Positions 53,127 to 62,436 of a stretch of DNA of 64,000 bases are shown piece after piece. Each line of letters opens with the position of its first letter. Within the stretch, counting starts at the first letter, position 1. Source of the stretch: Desulfoscipio gibsoniae DSM 7213 (lineage in GTDB: Bacteria > Bacillota > Desulfotomaculia > Desulfotomaculales > Desulfallaceae); assembly GCF_000233715.2 (NCBI RefSeq), contig NC_021184.1, positions 1,884,001 through 1,948,000 on the forward strand, given 5' to 3'. The notes under the pieces were generated by a model. That model did no database searches. It worked only from the letters and a program-made list of their open reading frames with translations, and was not told where the DNA came from. The position numbers and the translations under genes were made by a program.

Positions 53127-54524
53127 ATGAGCGGTAATTTAAATTCTCTTACCGATGTACTTAAAAAAACCTTGTTTTTCTTTGAATCATTATCCGTGGC
53201 AGAATTGACTCCCTACGTTCACAGACAGATGTTGGTGGATTACTCACAGGATCAGGTGGAGGAAAAAGTTTGCTTATGTTTGGAACAGCATAAATGTTTC
53301 GAAAGCAGTGATGGTTACATATGGGTTTTGAACCTGGAGGGAAAACGGGATAATGACCAATTGTATAATCTTTTACTGAAGAAACAAAAACCCCTTAGTA
53401 CAAACGAACTATCCAAGAGCGGTTCAAAAAAGAAAAAAAGCAAAACGGTGGCGGAACAGGCGGAATTAATCAATGACGGCAGGTTTATTCAACTGGCCAA
53501 TGGTCAGTGGGGATTGACTGAATGGGAAGTGGAAACGGAACATTATTCTCTAAAACATTTAGTTATTAAAGCATTAAAGATACATCCTACAGGGTTGTCG
53601 CTGGCCCAATTAACTGATGTGGTTGGCAAATGGCGACAAACAGGGCAAAAAGAAATACAGGAGGTATTGAAAAAGTTCCCTTATTTTGATGAGATCGGCA
53701 ACGGGGTATGGTGTTATAATTCAGAAGCCAGAGTTATTTATGACCGTATAATTAAGAGATATTTAGAAGCTATCAAGCGACAAAGAGATCGTTGGAACCG
53801 GGAACGGTATAAATGGTCTCTCAAAAACGCTGGTTTACAGAAACAACTTGAGGAACTGTCCTCAGCACATCGTGAGGCCGCTGCCGCACTAGCCCTGCGT
53901 CAGAACGAGATAGGCAGATACGAGCAAATGACCACCCAGATGGCTGAAAAGGACTTGTTGCTGGCGCTAAGAAAGAAAGAAATATACCGTTACAAGGAAC
54001 ATTTGCAGAAATTAGAGGCTAAGGCCAATAGCATATTGTACCAGTGCAGGCTGTGGGTGGCCAGATTTAAAGAAAAGGAAAAAGAGAATTTAAAAATACA
54101 ACAATTATTGAATATGAATCAAGCCAGTCAGGAGACATTGTTCAGTAAGCTGCAGCAGTATAAAGATCGGGACCGTGAAAATAAAGCCAGAATAATTGAA
54201 ATGAAGGAAAACCATGCCAACCGGGTTGCCGAGCTGCAAACCGAGATTGTTGAATTAAAGCAGAAACTGGAAAGATTTAAAGAAAACGCAGACCAGGAAC
54301 AGAAAATTTGGCGGGAAGAAATTAATACATTGAGCGCTGATCTAAAGCATTCCATGGCTGAGAGTGAAAGGCTCGGCAATGCACTGCGCTTGGCCCAACA
54401 AGAGTTGGTCCAAATGAAGAATGAGTATAAGGCACTGGAAGGCCATTTAACCCATCCCTTGGTGAAGATGGTTGCCAGGTTGGTGAGCAGGTTTAAAAAA
54501 AATACTCGGCAAGCGATTTCTTAA
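53127..54524 (+). CDS. Winged-helix repeat/coiled-coil protein, unknown function
   Basis: A 465-aa protein I do not recognise as a named family. The first about 205 residues appear to contain three repeats, each a helical pair followed by a glycine-tryptophan strand: SSDGYIWVLN near 57, LANGQWGLTEW near 130, and IGNGVWCYN near 195. This resembles HARE-HTH or RpoE-type winged helices. The rest (about 215-440) is a continuous coiled coil, ending in a basic tail (VSRFKKNTRQ). The layout suggests a nucleic-acid or protein scaffold. AAGGTGG precedes ATG 53127; its own terminator follows. Confidence 0.72.
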   Translation: MSGNLNSLTDVLKKTLFFFESLSVAELTPYVHRQMLVDYSQDQVEEKVCLCLEQHKCFESSDGYIWVLNLEGKRDNDQLYNLLLKKQKPLSTNELSKSGSKKKKSKTVAEQAELINDGRFIQLANGQWGLTEWEVETEHYSLKHLVIKALKIHPTGLSLAQLTDVVGKWRQTGQKEIQEVLKKFPYFDEIGNGVWCYNSEARVIYDRIIKRYLEAIKRQRDRWNRERYKWSLKNAGLQKQLEELSSAHREAAAALALRQNEIGRYEQMTTQMAEKDLLLALRKKEIYRYKEHLQKLEAKANSILYQCRLWVARFKEKEKENLKIQQLLNMNQASQETLFSKLQQYKDRDRENKARIIEMKENHANRVAELQTEIVELKQKLERFKENADQEQKIWREEINTLSADLKHSMAESERLGNALRLAQQELVQMKNEYKALEGHLTHPLVKMVARLVSRFKKNTRQAIS

Positions 54525-54548
54525 GAGATACCTGGTGGTATCTCTTTT
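54524..54548 (+). terminator. Terminator after the coiled-coil gene
   Basis: AGAGATACC (54524-54532) pairs with GGTATCTCT (54537-54545), 9 bp with a 4-base loop, then TTTT. Confidence 0.82.
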
Positions 54549-54637
54549 GAATTTAAACCGGCTGTGTTATTATTTATAGTGTAAATTTACTGAATATTAA
54601 TGATCCTGTCAGATGACTTCAAGGGGGTTTGTATTAA

Positions 54638-56224
54638 TTGTCGAATGCAAATGATTATTCAATTATATTGCAAAACCGGGTCCTTGTTGATGTTAACATT
54701 AACCCGATGAGTCAGAAAAGGTATATCGAACTTGAACAGCCAAGTTTACAAAACAATCAAGCTGATGTGGACAGGCTGGTGGATGTATTGCAAAAATGGT
54801 ATCCGGACCTGTCGGTTCCGCTACCATTGATGAATAAAATTAGCGATATATTACGCAAAAGTGACTGGCGGGTCACCGTCACAGTGGCTCGCTTGGGCCT
54901 CACCTGGCAATTGATTGATATCGAGCCGGGTAATGTAGTTAGTCGACAATTAGGCCTGGCCTTCGATATAGGTACAACAACCGTGGTGGGTTACCTGGTG
55001 GACTTGCTGACTGGCCAGGTGATTGATATGGCAGCTGATTTTAACGGTCAGGTAATTTATGGTGCGGATATACTAACCAGAATTTATCTGGCTGGTACTG
55101 TCGAAGGGAGATTGCAGCTGCAACAAGCAGTGGTTGGTACATTAAATAATATTGTAGAGCGCTTGGCATCCAAGCAAGGGGTCGAGGGCAGTGCCATCAG
55201 TGCTGTTACCGTGGGGGCTAACAGTACTATGGTACATCTGCTGTTAGGTCTTGACCCCTCCCGTATTTGTATGGCTCCATATATCCCGGTGGTTAATTTA
55301 CCAGGCTATATCAGTGCATCAGCCATTGAATTGGCTGTAAACCCCCTGGCCCCGCTTTACTGTTTGCCCAGTGTGGGCAGTTATGTCGGGGGTGATATAG
55401 TGGCCGGTATACTGGCCGGTGGATTGCATAAAAAGCCCGATTTGGCTCTGTTTGTGGATATTGGCACCAACGGTGAGATGGTGCTGGGCAATAACGAATG
55501 GTTGGTGGCCTGTTCCGGTGCCGCCGGTCCCGCACTGGAGGGTGGTGTTGCTCGGGATGGCATGCGAGCTGAGCCGGGGGCTGTTTTTCAAGTAAAGATT
55601 GACCCTGAGACCTGGGATACCTCGTATAAAACCATTGGCGGGCAAAAAGCTCTGGGTATTTGCGGTTCCGGGCTGGTGGATTGCCTGGCTGAATTATTGC
55701 TTGCCGGTATCATAGACCGGGCGGGTAAGTTCAGGGATGGTAAGAAAGAATTTGTAGTTGTTCCGGCCGCAGCATCAGCCACAAAAAAGGATATTGCCTT
55801 TACCCAAATAGACATTAATAATATTATGCGTACCAAAGGAGCGGTGAATGCGGCCCTGGAGGTGCTCCTGGAAAGTGTTGGCTGTCAGATGGCTGATATT
55901 TCTACGTTTTATGCTGCCGGTGCCTTTGGCCAGTACCTGGACCTGGAATCAGCCATAACCATAGGTTTATATCCCGACCTTCCCCGGGAGCGCATGATTC
56001 GCCTTGGTAACAGCTCAGGTGAAGGGGCCAGGTTGGTGCTGTTATCTGAAGAAAGCAGGCTGGAGGCGGAACAAATAGCCCGCAACATAACGTATTTTGA
56101 ACTTAATGCTAACGAAGTATTTATGAATAAATTTGTAGGCAGTAAATTTTTGCCTCATACTAATTTAGATTATTACCCTACGGTAAAGGAAAAAATGAGC
56201 CAGCGGGGGCTGCTGCGGGACTAA
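54638..56224 (+). CDS. RACo/RamA-like ASKHA protein (DUF4445) lacking the ferredoxin domain
   Basis: A 528-aa ASKHA-fold ATPase of the reductive activator of corrinoid proteins family. The linker YIELEQPSLQNNQAD (near residue 28) and the ATP-binding LAFDIGTTTVVGYL near 106, VGANSTM near 187, LFVDIGTNGEMVLG near 270 and GICGSGLVDCLAELL near 343 are typical. Related RACo proteins carry an N-terminal [2Fe-2S] domain with four Cys; here that domain is absent and the first 100 residues have no Cys. TTG 54638 follows AAGGGGG. It runs convergent to the methylmalonyl-CoA mutase operon, so it may serve corrinoid reactivation, possibly with a separate ferredoxin. Confidence 0.82.
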   Translation: MSNANDYSIILQNRVLVDVNINPMSQKRYIELEQPSLQNNQADVDRLVDVLQKWYPDLSVPLPLMNKISDILRKSDWRVTVTVARLGLTWQLIDIEPGNVVSRQLGLAFDIGTTTVVGYLVDLLTGQVIDMAADFNGQVIYGADILTRIYLAGTVEGRLQLQQAVVGTLNNIVERLASKQGVEGSAISAVTVGANSTMVHLLLGLDPSRICMAPYIPVVNLPGYISASAIELAVNPLAPLYCLPSVGSYVGGDIVAGILAGGLHKKPDLALFVDIGTNGEMVLGNNEWLVACSGAAGPALEGGVARDGMRAEPGAVFQVKIDPETWDTSYKTIGGQKALGICGSGLVDCLAELLLAGIIDRAGKFRDGKKEFVVVPAAASATKKDIAFTQIDINNIMRTKGAVNAALEVLLESVGCQMADISTFYAAGAFGQYLDLESAITIGLYPDLPRERMIRLGNSSGEGARLVLLSEESRLEAEQIARNITYFELNANEVFMNKFVGSKFLPHTNLDYYPTVKEKMSQRGLLRD

Positions 56225-56269
56225 AAGGGATCACTGGAACATAGATCTGGAACATAGATAATGAATAAC

Positions 56270-56288
56270 CGCCCGGGATAACCGGGCG
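56270..56288. terminator. Hairpin between convergent genes
   Basis: CGCCCGG (56270-56276) pairs with CCGGGCG (56282-56288). T-rich on both sides; it probably ends the minus-strand mcm operon and the plus-strand RACo-like gene. Confidence 0.6.
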
Positions 56289-56296
56289 ATAATTTA

Positions 56297-56695
56297 TTAT
56301 ATATTGACATTGGTGTTTATCCATTCCACAATTGTTTCAATGGTCGTTCCGGGAGTGAATACTTCTGCTGCAAAGCCGCCTTCTTTAAGAGCCTTAACAT
56401 CAGCTTCGGGTATTGTACCGCCACCCATGACCATGATATCATCAGCCCCGTTTTCCTTGAGCAGCTCACAAACTCTGGGAAATAAAGTCATGTGTGCACC
56501 GCTTAAAATAGAAAGGCCTACGACATTCACATCTTCCTGAATGGCGGCCTCCACTATTTGTTCGGGTGTTTGGTGCAGGCCGGTATATACTACTTCCATG
56601 CCGGCATCCCTGAGTGCGCGGGCAATTACCCGGGCACCCCGGTCATGACCGTCCAGGCCGGGTTTAGCTACCAGTACCCTAATTTTCTTAGCCAT
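56297..56695 (-). CDS. mcmA2: Methylmalonyl-CoA mutase, cobalamin-binding subunit
   Basis: A 132-aa B12-binding domain. LDGHDRG near residues 14-20 holds the His that replaces the lower axial ligand of cobalamin, GLSILSGAH near 60 and VMGGGTIP near 92 complete the B12-binding fold. It is the small subunit of a two-gene mutase; the larger catalytic subunit is encoded just upstream. Together they convert succinyl-CoA and (R)-methylmalonyl-CoA, a step of propionate oxidation or production. An isobutyryl-CoA-type mutase cannot be fully excluded. Confidence 0.93.
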   Translation of the reverse strand: MAKKIRVLVAKPGLDGHDRGARVIARALRDAGMEVVYTGLHQTPEQIVEAAIQEDVNVVGLSILSGAHMTLFPRVCELLKENGADDIMVMGGGTIPEADVKALKEGGFAAEVFTPGTTIETIVEWINTNVNI

Positions 56696-56721
56696 TGGTT
56701 TTGCCTCCCTTTATCGAAAGT

Positions 56722-58371
56722 TTAAAAAGTTGGTTTTTCTTTATATTCTCCAAACACTTCGCGCAATGTCTGTATAATCTCGCCTTCGGTGGCATAAGCC
56801 CTTACACATTCAAGAATATACGGTATCATGTTTTTCGTGCCCTGGGCAGCCTGGCGCAGCGCATCAAGGGTGTCGCCAACCAGTAGATTGTTGCGCTGGC
56901 GGCGCAGTTTCTGCAACTTGGCCACCTGCCTGCGCTCAATTTCCGGATCAATGGTCAATAGTTCGATATCCAGTTCCTCATTAGGGTCAACAAATTCGTT
57001 AACTCCAACCTGAATGCGTTGCCTTTTATCTATGGACCGCTGGTAGTGGTAAGCGGCATCAGCAATTTCCTGCTGAAAGAAATTTTGATCGATAGCTGCC
57101 AGAACACCGCCGCGGCGCTCGATTTCCTCAAAATACTTTTCTGCTTCTTCTTCCATTTTATTGGTTAGCGCCTCAATAAAATAGGAACCCGCCAGTGGAT
57201 CTATAGTATTAGCTACACCTGTTTCGCAAGCTAAAATTTGCTGAGTACGCAGCGCTATTTGCACGGCCTTTTCAGTGGGTAAGGCAAGTACTTCATCCAT
57301 GGAGTTGGTGTGCAGGGATTGGGTGCCGCCCAGCACAGCGGCCAGAGCTTCGTAAGCGGTACGGACGATATTGTTCTCGGGTTGCTGGGCGGTCAAGCTG
57401 CAGCCTGCAGTTTGCGTATGAAAACGTAGTAACCATGACTTGGGATTTTGGGCTCCATATTTCTCCTTCATGCGCCGGGCCCAAATCCGCCGCGCGGCTC
57501 GGTATTTGGCAATCTCTTCGAAAAAGTCAATATGTGAATTAAAGAAGAATGATAGCCTGGGGGCAAAGTCATCCACGCTGAGGCCCGCCTCAATGCCGGC
57601 TTCCACATAGGCAAAACCGTCAGCCAGTGTAAAAGCCAATTCCTGCACAGCGGTGGAACCGGCCTCCCGGATATGGTAGCCGCTGATGCTTACGGTATTC
57701 CATTTGGGTACATGTTTGGCGGCATATTCAAAAATATTGGTGATTAATCGCATGGATGGCTCCGGGGGAAATATCCATGATTTTTGGGCGATATATTCCT
57801 TTAAAATGTCGTTTTGAATGGTACCCGTTAACTTTTCCGAAGCTACGCCTTGTTTTTCCCCGGTGGCGATATACAGGCACCAAAGAATGGAGGCCGGTGC
57901 GTTGGTGGTCATGGATGTACTGACCTTATCCAGTGGTATACCATTGAATAGTGTTTCCATGTCCTCTAAACTATCTATGGCCACTCCAACCCGGCCTACT
58001 TCACCCAGGGAGCGTGGGTGATCACTGTCATAGCCCATGATAGTGGGCATGTCAAAGGCTACACTCAGCCCGGTCTGTCCCTTCTCCAGCAGGTATTTAT
58101 AGCGCAAGTTGGATTCCTCGGCGGTGGCAAACCCTGCAAACTGGCGCATAGTCCACAGTCGCCCGCGGTACATGTTGGTCTGCACACCCCTGGTATAGGG
58201 GTAATTGCCCGGAAAACCCAAATCTTTCATGTAGCCTAAGTTTTGAATATCCTCCGGAGTGTACAAATCCTGGATTGGCATGCCGGATACTGTTTCAAAA
58301 TTAATATCTCGGTCCTTTTTTTTGTTTCTTTCAGCGAACCATTTATCTCTGGCATCTTTAATTTCATCCAT
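56722..58371 (-). CDS. mcmA1: Methylmalonyl-CoA mutase, catalytic subunit
   Basis: A 549-aa TIM-barrel acyl-CoA mutase subunit. Family segments: [22 protein letters not shown] (core [10 protein letters not shown]) near residue 59, [18 protein letters not shown] (core [14 protein letters not shown]) near 97, [10 protein letters not shown] near 229, and [19 protein letters not shown] (core [14 protein letters not shown]) near 315. Length fits the split-subunit form without the B12 domain. ATG 58371 follows AAAGGAG, two bases from the meaB stop. Middle of the cobO-meaB-mcmA1-mcmA2 operon. Confidence 0.95.
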   Translation of the reverse strand: MDEIKDARDKWFAERNKKKDRDINFETVSGMPIQDLYTPEDIQNLGYMKDLGFPGNYPYTRGVQTNMYRGRLWTMRQFAGFATAEESNLRYKYLLEKGQTGLSVAFDMPTIMGYDSDHPRSLGEVGRVGVAIDSLEDMETLFNGIPLDKVSTSMTTNAPASILWCLYIATGEKQGVASEKLTGTIQNDILKEYIAQKSWIFPPEPSMRLITNIFEYAAKHVPKWNTVSISGYHIREAGSTAVQELAFTLADGFAYVEAGIEAGLSVDDFAPRLSFFFNSHIDFFEEIAKYRAARRIWARRMKEKYGAQNPKSWLLRFHTQTAGCSLTAQQPENNIVRTAYEALAAVLGGTQSLHTNSMDEVLALPTEKAVQIALRTQQILACETGVANTIDPLAGSYFIEALTNKMEEEAEKYFEEIERRGGVLAAIDQNFFQQEIADAAYHYQRSIDKRQRIQVGVNEFVDPNEELDIELLTIDPEIERRQVAKLQKLRRQRNNLLVGDTLDALRQAAQGTKNMIPYILECVRAYATEGEIIQTLREVFGEYKEKPTF

Positions 58372-58372
58372 A

Positions 58373-59323
58373 TCAACAAAGCTCCTTTAAAAAGTTATTT
58401 AAAAATTTATGGGCTTCGGTGTAGGGGTCGGTTTTGCGCTCTACCATTTGATGTAAAAGATTACTTGCATTGTTATTTTCGTTGAAATAAACCCATAACT
58501 TATTGCGCAGTTCTTCCTCCACAAGTTCCATCATTTCAATGCTGAGCCTTTGGCAAACCGCAGCCTGTAGTTCGCCGCTTTGGTCGGTATACTGCAGGTG
58601 ATGGTTGATTGCTGACCAGAGTTCATTTATGCCCTGTTGATTTACTACGCTTGTTTCCAACACTGGAGGCCGCCAGCCCGTCTGAAACCGGGGGCTCATG
58701 TCCAGCATTTGTTCAATGTCGGTAATAATTTTTTTCGTATGGCCCAGGTCAGATTTATTAATTACAAAGATGTCCGCAATTTCCATAATCCCAGCTTTGA
58801 TGGTCTGAATATGGTCGCCGGCCCCGGGTGTGAGCACCACCAGGGTGGTATCGGCATAATGCATGATATCCAGCTCACTTTGGCCAACTCCGACTGTTTC
58901 TATAATGATAATGCTGCAGCCGTAAGCGTCCAGAACTTTGACCACATCCTTGGTGGCCCGTGCCAACCCGCCCAAGCAGCCCCTGGTGCCCATGCTGCGG
59001 ATAAAAACATTTTTGTCCAGGGCATGTTCCTGCATGCGGATACGATCGCCCAGGAGTGCCCCACCGGATATGGGGGATGTGGGGTCAACGGCAACTACGC
59101 CAACTTTGTGACTGTTTTGTCTTGCTTTTTTGATTAGTACATCGGTGAGTGAGCTTTTGCCCGCACCTGGGGAACCCGTAATACCGATAACATGGGCCTG
59201 GCCTGTGTGTGGGTAGATCATGCTTAATAACTCTTGTTTACCTGCGCCGTTATTTTCTATTAAGGTGATTATTTTAGCAGCTGTGCGCTTATCCCCCTGA
59301 ACCAGCTTGCTGACATCCAACAT
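58373..59323 (-). CDS. meaB: MeaB-type G3E GTPase
   Basis: A 316-aa G-protein chaperone of methylmalonyl-CoA mutase. Walker [11 protein letters not shown] near residue 52, switch region [19 protein letters not shown] (core [14 protein letters not shown]) near 82, [14 protein letters not shown]-type [14 protein letters not shown] near 139 and NKSDLGHT near 195. MeaB protects the mutase from loss of 5'-deoxyadenosyl and gates cofactor loading. Immediately upstream of mcmA1 and after cobO, consistent with that role. Confidence 0.95.
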   Translation of the reverse strand: MLDVSKLVQGDKRTAAKIITLIENNGAGKQELLSMIYPHTGQAHVIGITGSPGAGKSSLTDVLIKKARQNSHKVGVVAVDPTSPISGGALLGDRIRMQEHALDKNVFIRSMGTRGCLGGLARATKDVVKVLDAYGCSIIIIETVGVGQSELDIMHYADTTLVVLTPGAGDHIQTIKAGIMEIADIFVINKSDLGHTKKIITDIEQMLDMSPRFQTGWRPPVLETSVVNQQGINELWSAINHHLQYTDQSGELQAAVCQRLSIEMMELVEEELRNKLWVYFNENNNASNLLHQMVERKTDPYTEAHKFLNNFLKELC

Positions 59324-59342
59324 AATTTCACCCGCCTATGCG

Positions 59343-59882
59343 TCAATATTCAATACCTTCCCTGGCTGTAACTCCCTGATAATAAGGGTGTTTGACCAGG
59401 GTTACTTCGCTGACCAGGTCGGCAGCTTCTGTTATTTCCTTGGGGGCATACCTTCCCGTCAAAACCAGTTCCACATGGCATGGTTTGGATTTAATGATTT
59501 CCAACACATCACCCGGTTCAATTAAATTAAAGTCCAAAGCGGTGTTGATTTCATCCAGGATAACCAAATCATAATGACCTTCGCTAATTACTTTTCTTGC
59601 TGTATTAAGACCCTGAATTGCCAGTTCAATATCCGTCCTGGACGGGTTATCTCTACTAACAAAGGTCTCTAATCCACTTTGCACAATGATAAGATTCGGT
59701 AAATATTTTTCCGCTGCTTGAATTTCACCATAATCTTTGCTGCCCTTCATAAATTGCAGCATAAATACCTTGTATCCGTGACCTATGGCCCTTAATGCCA
59801 GGCCAAGGGATGCCGTTGTCTTACCTTTGCCGTTTCCTGTATAAACCTGAACCAAACCCTGGTTTAACCTGGGTCGGGACAT
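59343..59882 (-). CDS. cobO: Cob(I)yrinic acid a,c-diamide adenosyltransferase (CobO/BtuR)
   Basis: A 179-aa CobA/CobO/BtuR-type ATP:corrinoid adenosyltransferase. VYTGNGKGKTTASLGLALRA (core GNGKGKTTAS) at residues about 13-30 is the unusual P-loop; LQFMKGSKDYGE near 42 and LVILDEINTALDF near 105 are family motifs, as is GRYAPKEI near 143. GGAGGGAGG precedes ATG 59882. It is first in the operon with meaB and the mutase, so adenosylcobalamin is made next to its user and away from the riboswitch operon. Confidence 0.95.
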   Translation of the reverse strand: MSRPRLNQGLVQVYTGNGKGKTTASLGLALRAIGHGYKVFMLQFMKGSKDYGEIQAAEKYLPNLIIVQSGLETFVSRDNPSRTDIELAIQGLNTARKVISEGHYDLVILDEINTALDFNLIEPGDVLEIIKSKPCHVELVLTGRYAPKEITEAADLVSEVTLVKHPYYQGVTAREGIEY

Positions 59883-60083
59883 GTGGCCACCTCCCTCCCT
59901 GTAAACTAAGCTTTTAAGAATTAACTTTTGGTAATTTTAATTGCAAAAATTATGCCAATATTCCAATAAGTATTTTTTTTAAACATTTTGTAATTTCCTT
60001 TATAATTAAACTTTTGAGGTCACAAAAAACTTGTTGATGATCGTAGACACATGTCAACCAGAACAAAATATCTGATCATAACA

Positions 60084-60106
60084 AAGACCGCTAGTATTTA
60101 GCGGTC
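60084..60106 (-). terminator. Terminator of the activase operon
   Basis: Read on the minus strand, GACCGCTA pairs with TAGCGGTC (60086-60093/60099-60106), then TCTTTGTT. It overlaps the last codons of the 60098 gene. Confidence 0.7.
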
Positions 60107-60316
60107 CTGGTTATAAAACTTATTTTTGAAAAAAAAATAAAATACCGGACCTACTATAAACATCCATCCGGCAAAAATGCCCCAAATAATAGATTCCGAC
60201 CTGGGACGACCTATTTTACGGGCGTCAATGCCTACCCAAATACCGGAAACTAGCATAATAATCAAGATAACTGAGTAGAAAAAAATGCCCAGTATTTTTA
60301 TTTCATGCTCTGTCAC
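60098..60316 (-). CDS. Small two-helix membrane protein
   Basis: A 72-aa protein with two membrane helices (residues about 7-27 and 42-62) and a short charged loop with ARKIGRPRSE between, ending in KNKFYNQDR. No family recognised. GGAGGGG precedes GTG 60316; a longer reading frame from 60433 would overlap the activase gene. It starts 1 base after the activase stop, so both are co-translated. A link to membrane location of the activase is possible but speculative. Confidence 0.72.
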   Translation of the reverse strand: MTEHEIKILGIFFYSVILIIMLVSGIWVGIDARKIGRPRSESIIWGIFAGWMFIVGPVFYFFFKNKFYNQDR

Positions 60317-60317
60317 G

Positions 60318-61283
60318 CTACCCCTCCTGTATAATATCCCATCTCGGGCATCTGGCTCCCCAGCGCCCGATAACGTGGTTTTCCTCGTAAATCTCGGCAA
60401 TTTCACAGTTATTGGGGCAGCCGTCACACTCAAAGCTGCTGGTTCGATAGGTTAGTCCGGCGATGGAAAAACCTTTGAAACCAGTTGTTTTATGTGTACT
60501 GGCCAGCTCTTCTTTAGCCAGCAATGCTGCTCCAATGGCACCCATTACATCATGGTGGGGAGGGACTGTAATTTCCATGCCCAGCGCCCTTTCAAAAGCC
60601 GCCTTTATACCAATATTGGCGGCCACTCCGCCCTGAAAAATAACCGGGGCCAGTATTTCCTTGCCTTTGCCGATATTATTTAAATAGTTGCGCACCAGCG
60701 CTTCGCATAAACCGTTAATAATATCTTGTACTGGATGGCCCATTTGTTGTTTATGGATCATGTCAGATTCGGCGAACACCGTGCAGCGCCCGGCGATACG
60801 TACCGGATTACGGGATTTGAAGGCCAGGTCACCGAATTCTGTGATGGGAATGCCCAGTCGGGAGGCCTGTTGGTCCAAAAAAGAACCGGTACCGGCGGCA
60901 CATACGGTATTCATGGCGAAATCGGTGACAATACCATCCCTAACTATTATTATCTTCGAATCTTGCCCGCCTATTTCAAGAATTGTTTGTACCTGGGGAA
61001 TAAAATGAGAGGCAGCGACGGCATGTGCGGTAATTTCATTTTTTATAACATCCGCGCCAACCATTACCCCGGCCAGATAACGCCCGCTGCCTGTTGTGCC
61101 TACACCGCAAATCTGCATTTGCTCAGGAATTAATTGCAACAGCTGCTGTAAACCGTGCTGGATAGTTTCCACCGGGCGTCCCCTGGTTCGTAAATAAAGG
61201 CCGGTAATTACTTTTCCGGCCTGATCTTGTATTACAAGGTTTGTGCTGACGGATCCAACATCTATGCCAAGATAGCCTTGCAT
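60318..61283 (-). CDS. 2-hydroxyacyl-CoA dehydratase activase (BadF/HgdC family)
   Basis: A 321-aa ASKHA ATPase. YLGIDVGSVSTN at the start and ILEIGGQDSKII near residue 95 bind ATP. CAAGTGSFLDQQASRLGI (core CAAGTGSFLDQ) near 127 and AGRCTVFAESDM near 165 hold the two Cys that share one [4Fe-4S] cluster across the dimer. A C-terminal extension carries FECDGCPNNCEI and RWGARCPRW near 280-312, a Cys cluster known from large multidomain activases. The activase passes ATP-energised electrons to a dehydratase; none is encoded here. Confidence 0.9.
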   Translation of the reverse strand: MQGYLGIDVGSVSTNLVIQDQAGKVITGLYLRTRGRPVETIQHGLQQLLQLIPEQMQICGVGTTGSGRYLAGVMVGADVIKNEITAHAVAASHFIPQVQTILEIGGQDSKIIIVRDGIVTDFAMNTVCAAGTGSFLDQQASRLGIPITEFGDLAFKSRNPVRIAGRCTVFAESDMIHKQQMGHPVQDIINGLCEALVRNYLNNIGKGKEILAPVIFQGGVAANIGIKAAFERALGMEITVPPHHDVMGAIGAALLAKEELASTHKTTGFKGFSIAGLTYRTSSFECDGCPNNCEIAEIYEENHVIGRWGARCPRWDIIQEG

Positions 61284-61317
61284 AATGTCACTTCCTTGCC
61301 GTTATTAGGATTCATAA

Positions 61318-62436
61318 TTAAACTGCTCCTGAGGGTAGCGATATTTTAGCTTGACATTGTTTCTTTAACTTCTGGCGTTTCATAAGGTCCACAAATGCTT
61401 CCAGGCGGGTATTCATTCCTGCCTTACCTGTTTGTTCATCTAAGAAAAAGGTGAGTACCGGAATATTATTATCCTTGCTAACTGCAGGTAATATAGTTCG
61501 GGCCACTATTTCAGGAATACAGGTGAAGGGGGCTAGCTGGATAACTCCATCAAAATTGCGCTTAGCGTATAATACCGTATGTCCAATGGAATCCCTGCCG
61601 TGCCCGCCAATTAATTCAGGCAAGTAGTGTTGGGCGGCATCCTTTACGGTCATGCCTTCCAGTGTCTCTTTCCATGTATTGTCCCTTGTCCAACCTGTTA
61701 AAAACATGGAGCGCTCCACTTCAACACCAAGGTTGCCCAGCGTTTCCTCAATCTCCAGGTTGGCGGCCGGTTCCAGCAGCACATATATCTCACCTACAAT
61801 GCCTACTTTTAAAACCAGTCGCTCATAATCCCGGGGGATTTTGTACAATTCATCAAGTGCCGCTGCTTCGGCTTCAATGATCTCACTGATAGTATTGGCT
61901 TGATCAATCCATTCCAGCACCTGTTTGTACTTTTGTGTGGTGGCGCCTTTTTTTAGCTCTCTGGGTCTTACAATATGGATTGCTTTTTCGACATTATCCA
62001 AAGCTTGTAATTGTCGCCAGCCTTTTTTAATGCGCTCAATAATGGCCTTAATGGATAATCTGCCGGGGTTTAGTTTATATACATTGCGAATAAAATTTAT
62101 GGGGTACAAGCGGGGTGGTTCAAATACAATCATTTCTACGGGGTGCCCCAGGTCATGCAATATTTTTTTATGTAATCCGGCGTAAAGCCCGGCCCTGCAT
62201 GGTCCTACCCCTCCGGAGGTGACCAAAACGTTGGCCCCCTTTTCGATAGTTTCAAGGTAAGTTCCTATCAATATTTTTAAAGGGAAACAGGCAAATTCAG
62301 GGGTATGCTGTACACCCAGGTTTAAAGTTTTACGGCTGGGCCGGGGTGGTAATATTACCTCATTGCCCAAATCGTTTAATAACATTTTAAAAGAGCGATA
62401 AGATTCACCCATATGGGGGAAGGAAATTTTACGCAT
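61318..62436 (-). CDS. HgdB-like/acyl-CoA dehydratase activase-related protein
   Basis: A 372-aa protein resembling the dehydratase-like part of large CoA-activase proteins. ISFPHMGESY opens the protein; TPEFACFPLKILIGTYLE (core PEFACFPLKI) near residue 43 and TSGGVGPCRAGLYA near 72 contain Cys at places where HgdB-type subunits bind a cluster; APFTCIPEIVA near 300 and LDEQTGKAGMNTRLEAF (core DEQTGKAGMNTR) near 330 complete the pattern. ATG 62436 follows AAGGGG and overlaps the upstream gene by 8 bases. A start at 62523 would lie deep in that gene. Confidence 0.8.
   Translation of the reverse strand: MRKISFPHMGESYRSFKMLLNDLGNEVILPPRPSRKTLNLGVQHTPEFACFPLKILIGTYLETIEKGANVLVTSGGVGPCRAGLYAGLHKKILHDLGHPVEMIVFEPPRLYPINFIRNVYKLNPGRLSIKAIIERIKKGWRQLQALDNVEKAIHIVRPRELKKGATTQKYKQVLEWIDQANTISEIIEAEAAALDELYKIPRDYERLVLKVGIVGEIYVLLEPAANLEIEETLGNLGVEVERSMFLTGWTRDNTWKETLEGMTVKDAAQHYLPELIGGHGRDSIGHTVLYAKRNFDGVIQLAPFTCIPEIVARTILPAVSKDNNIPVLTFFLDEQTGKAGMNTRLEAFVDLMKRQKLKKQCQAKISLPSGAV

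Noticed and set aside
56234-56259. Perfect tandem repeat of 13 bases (CTGGAACATAGAT twice)
   Set aside because: Only two copies just after a gene end; most likely a small local duplication.
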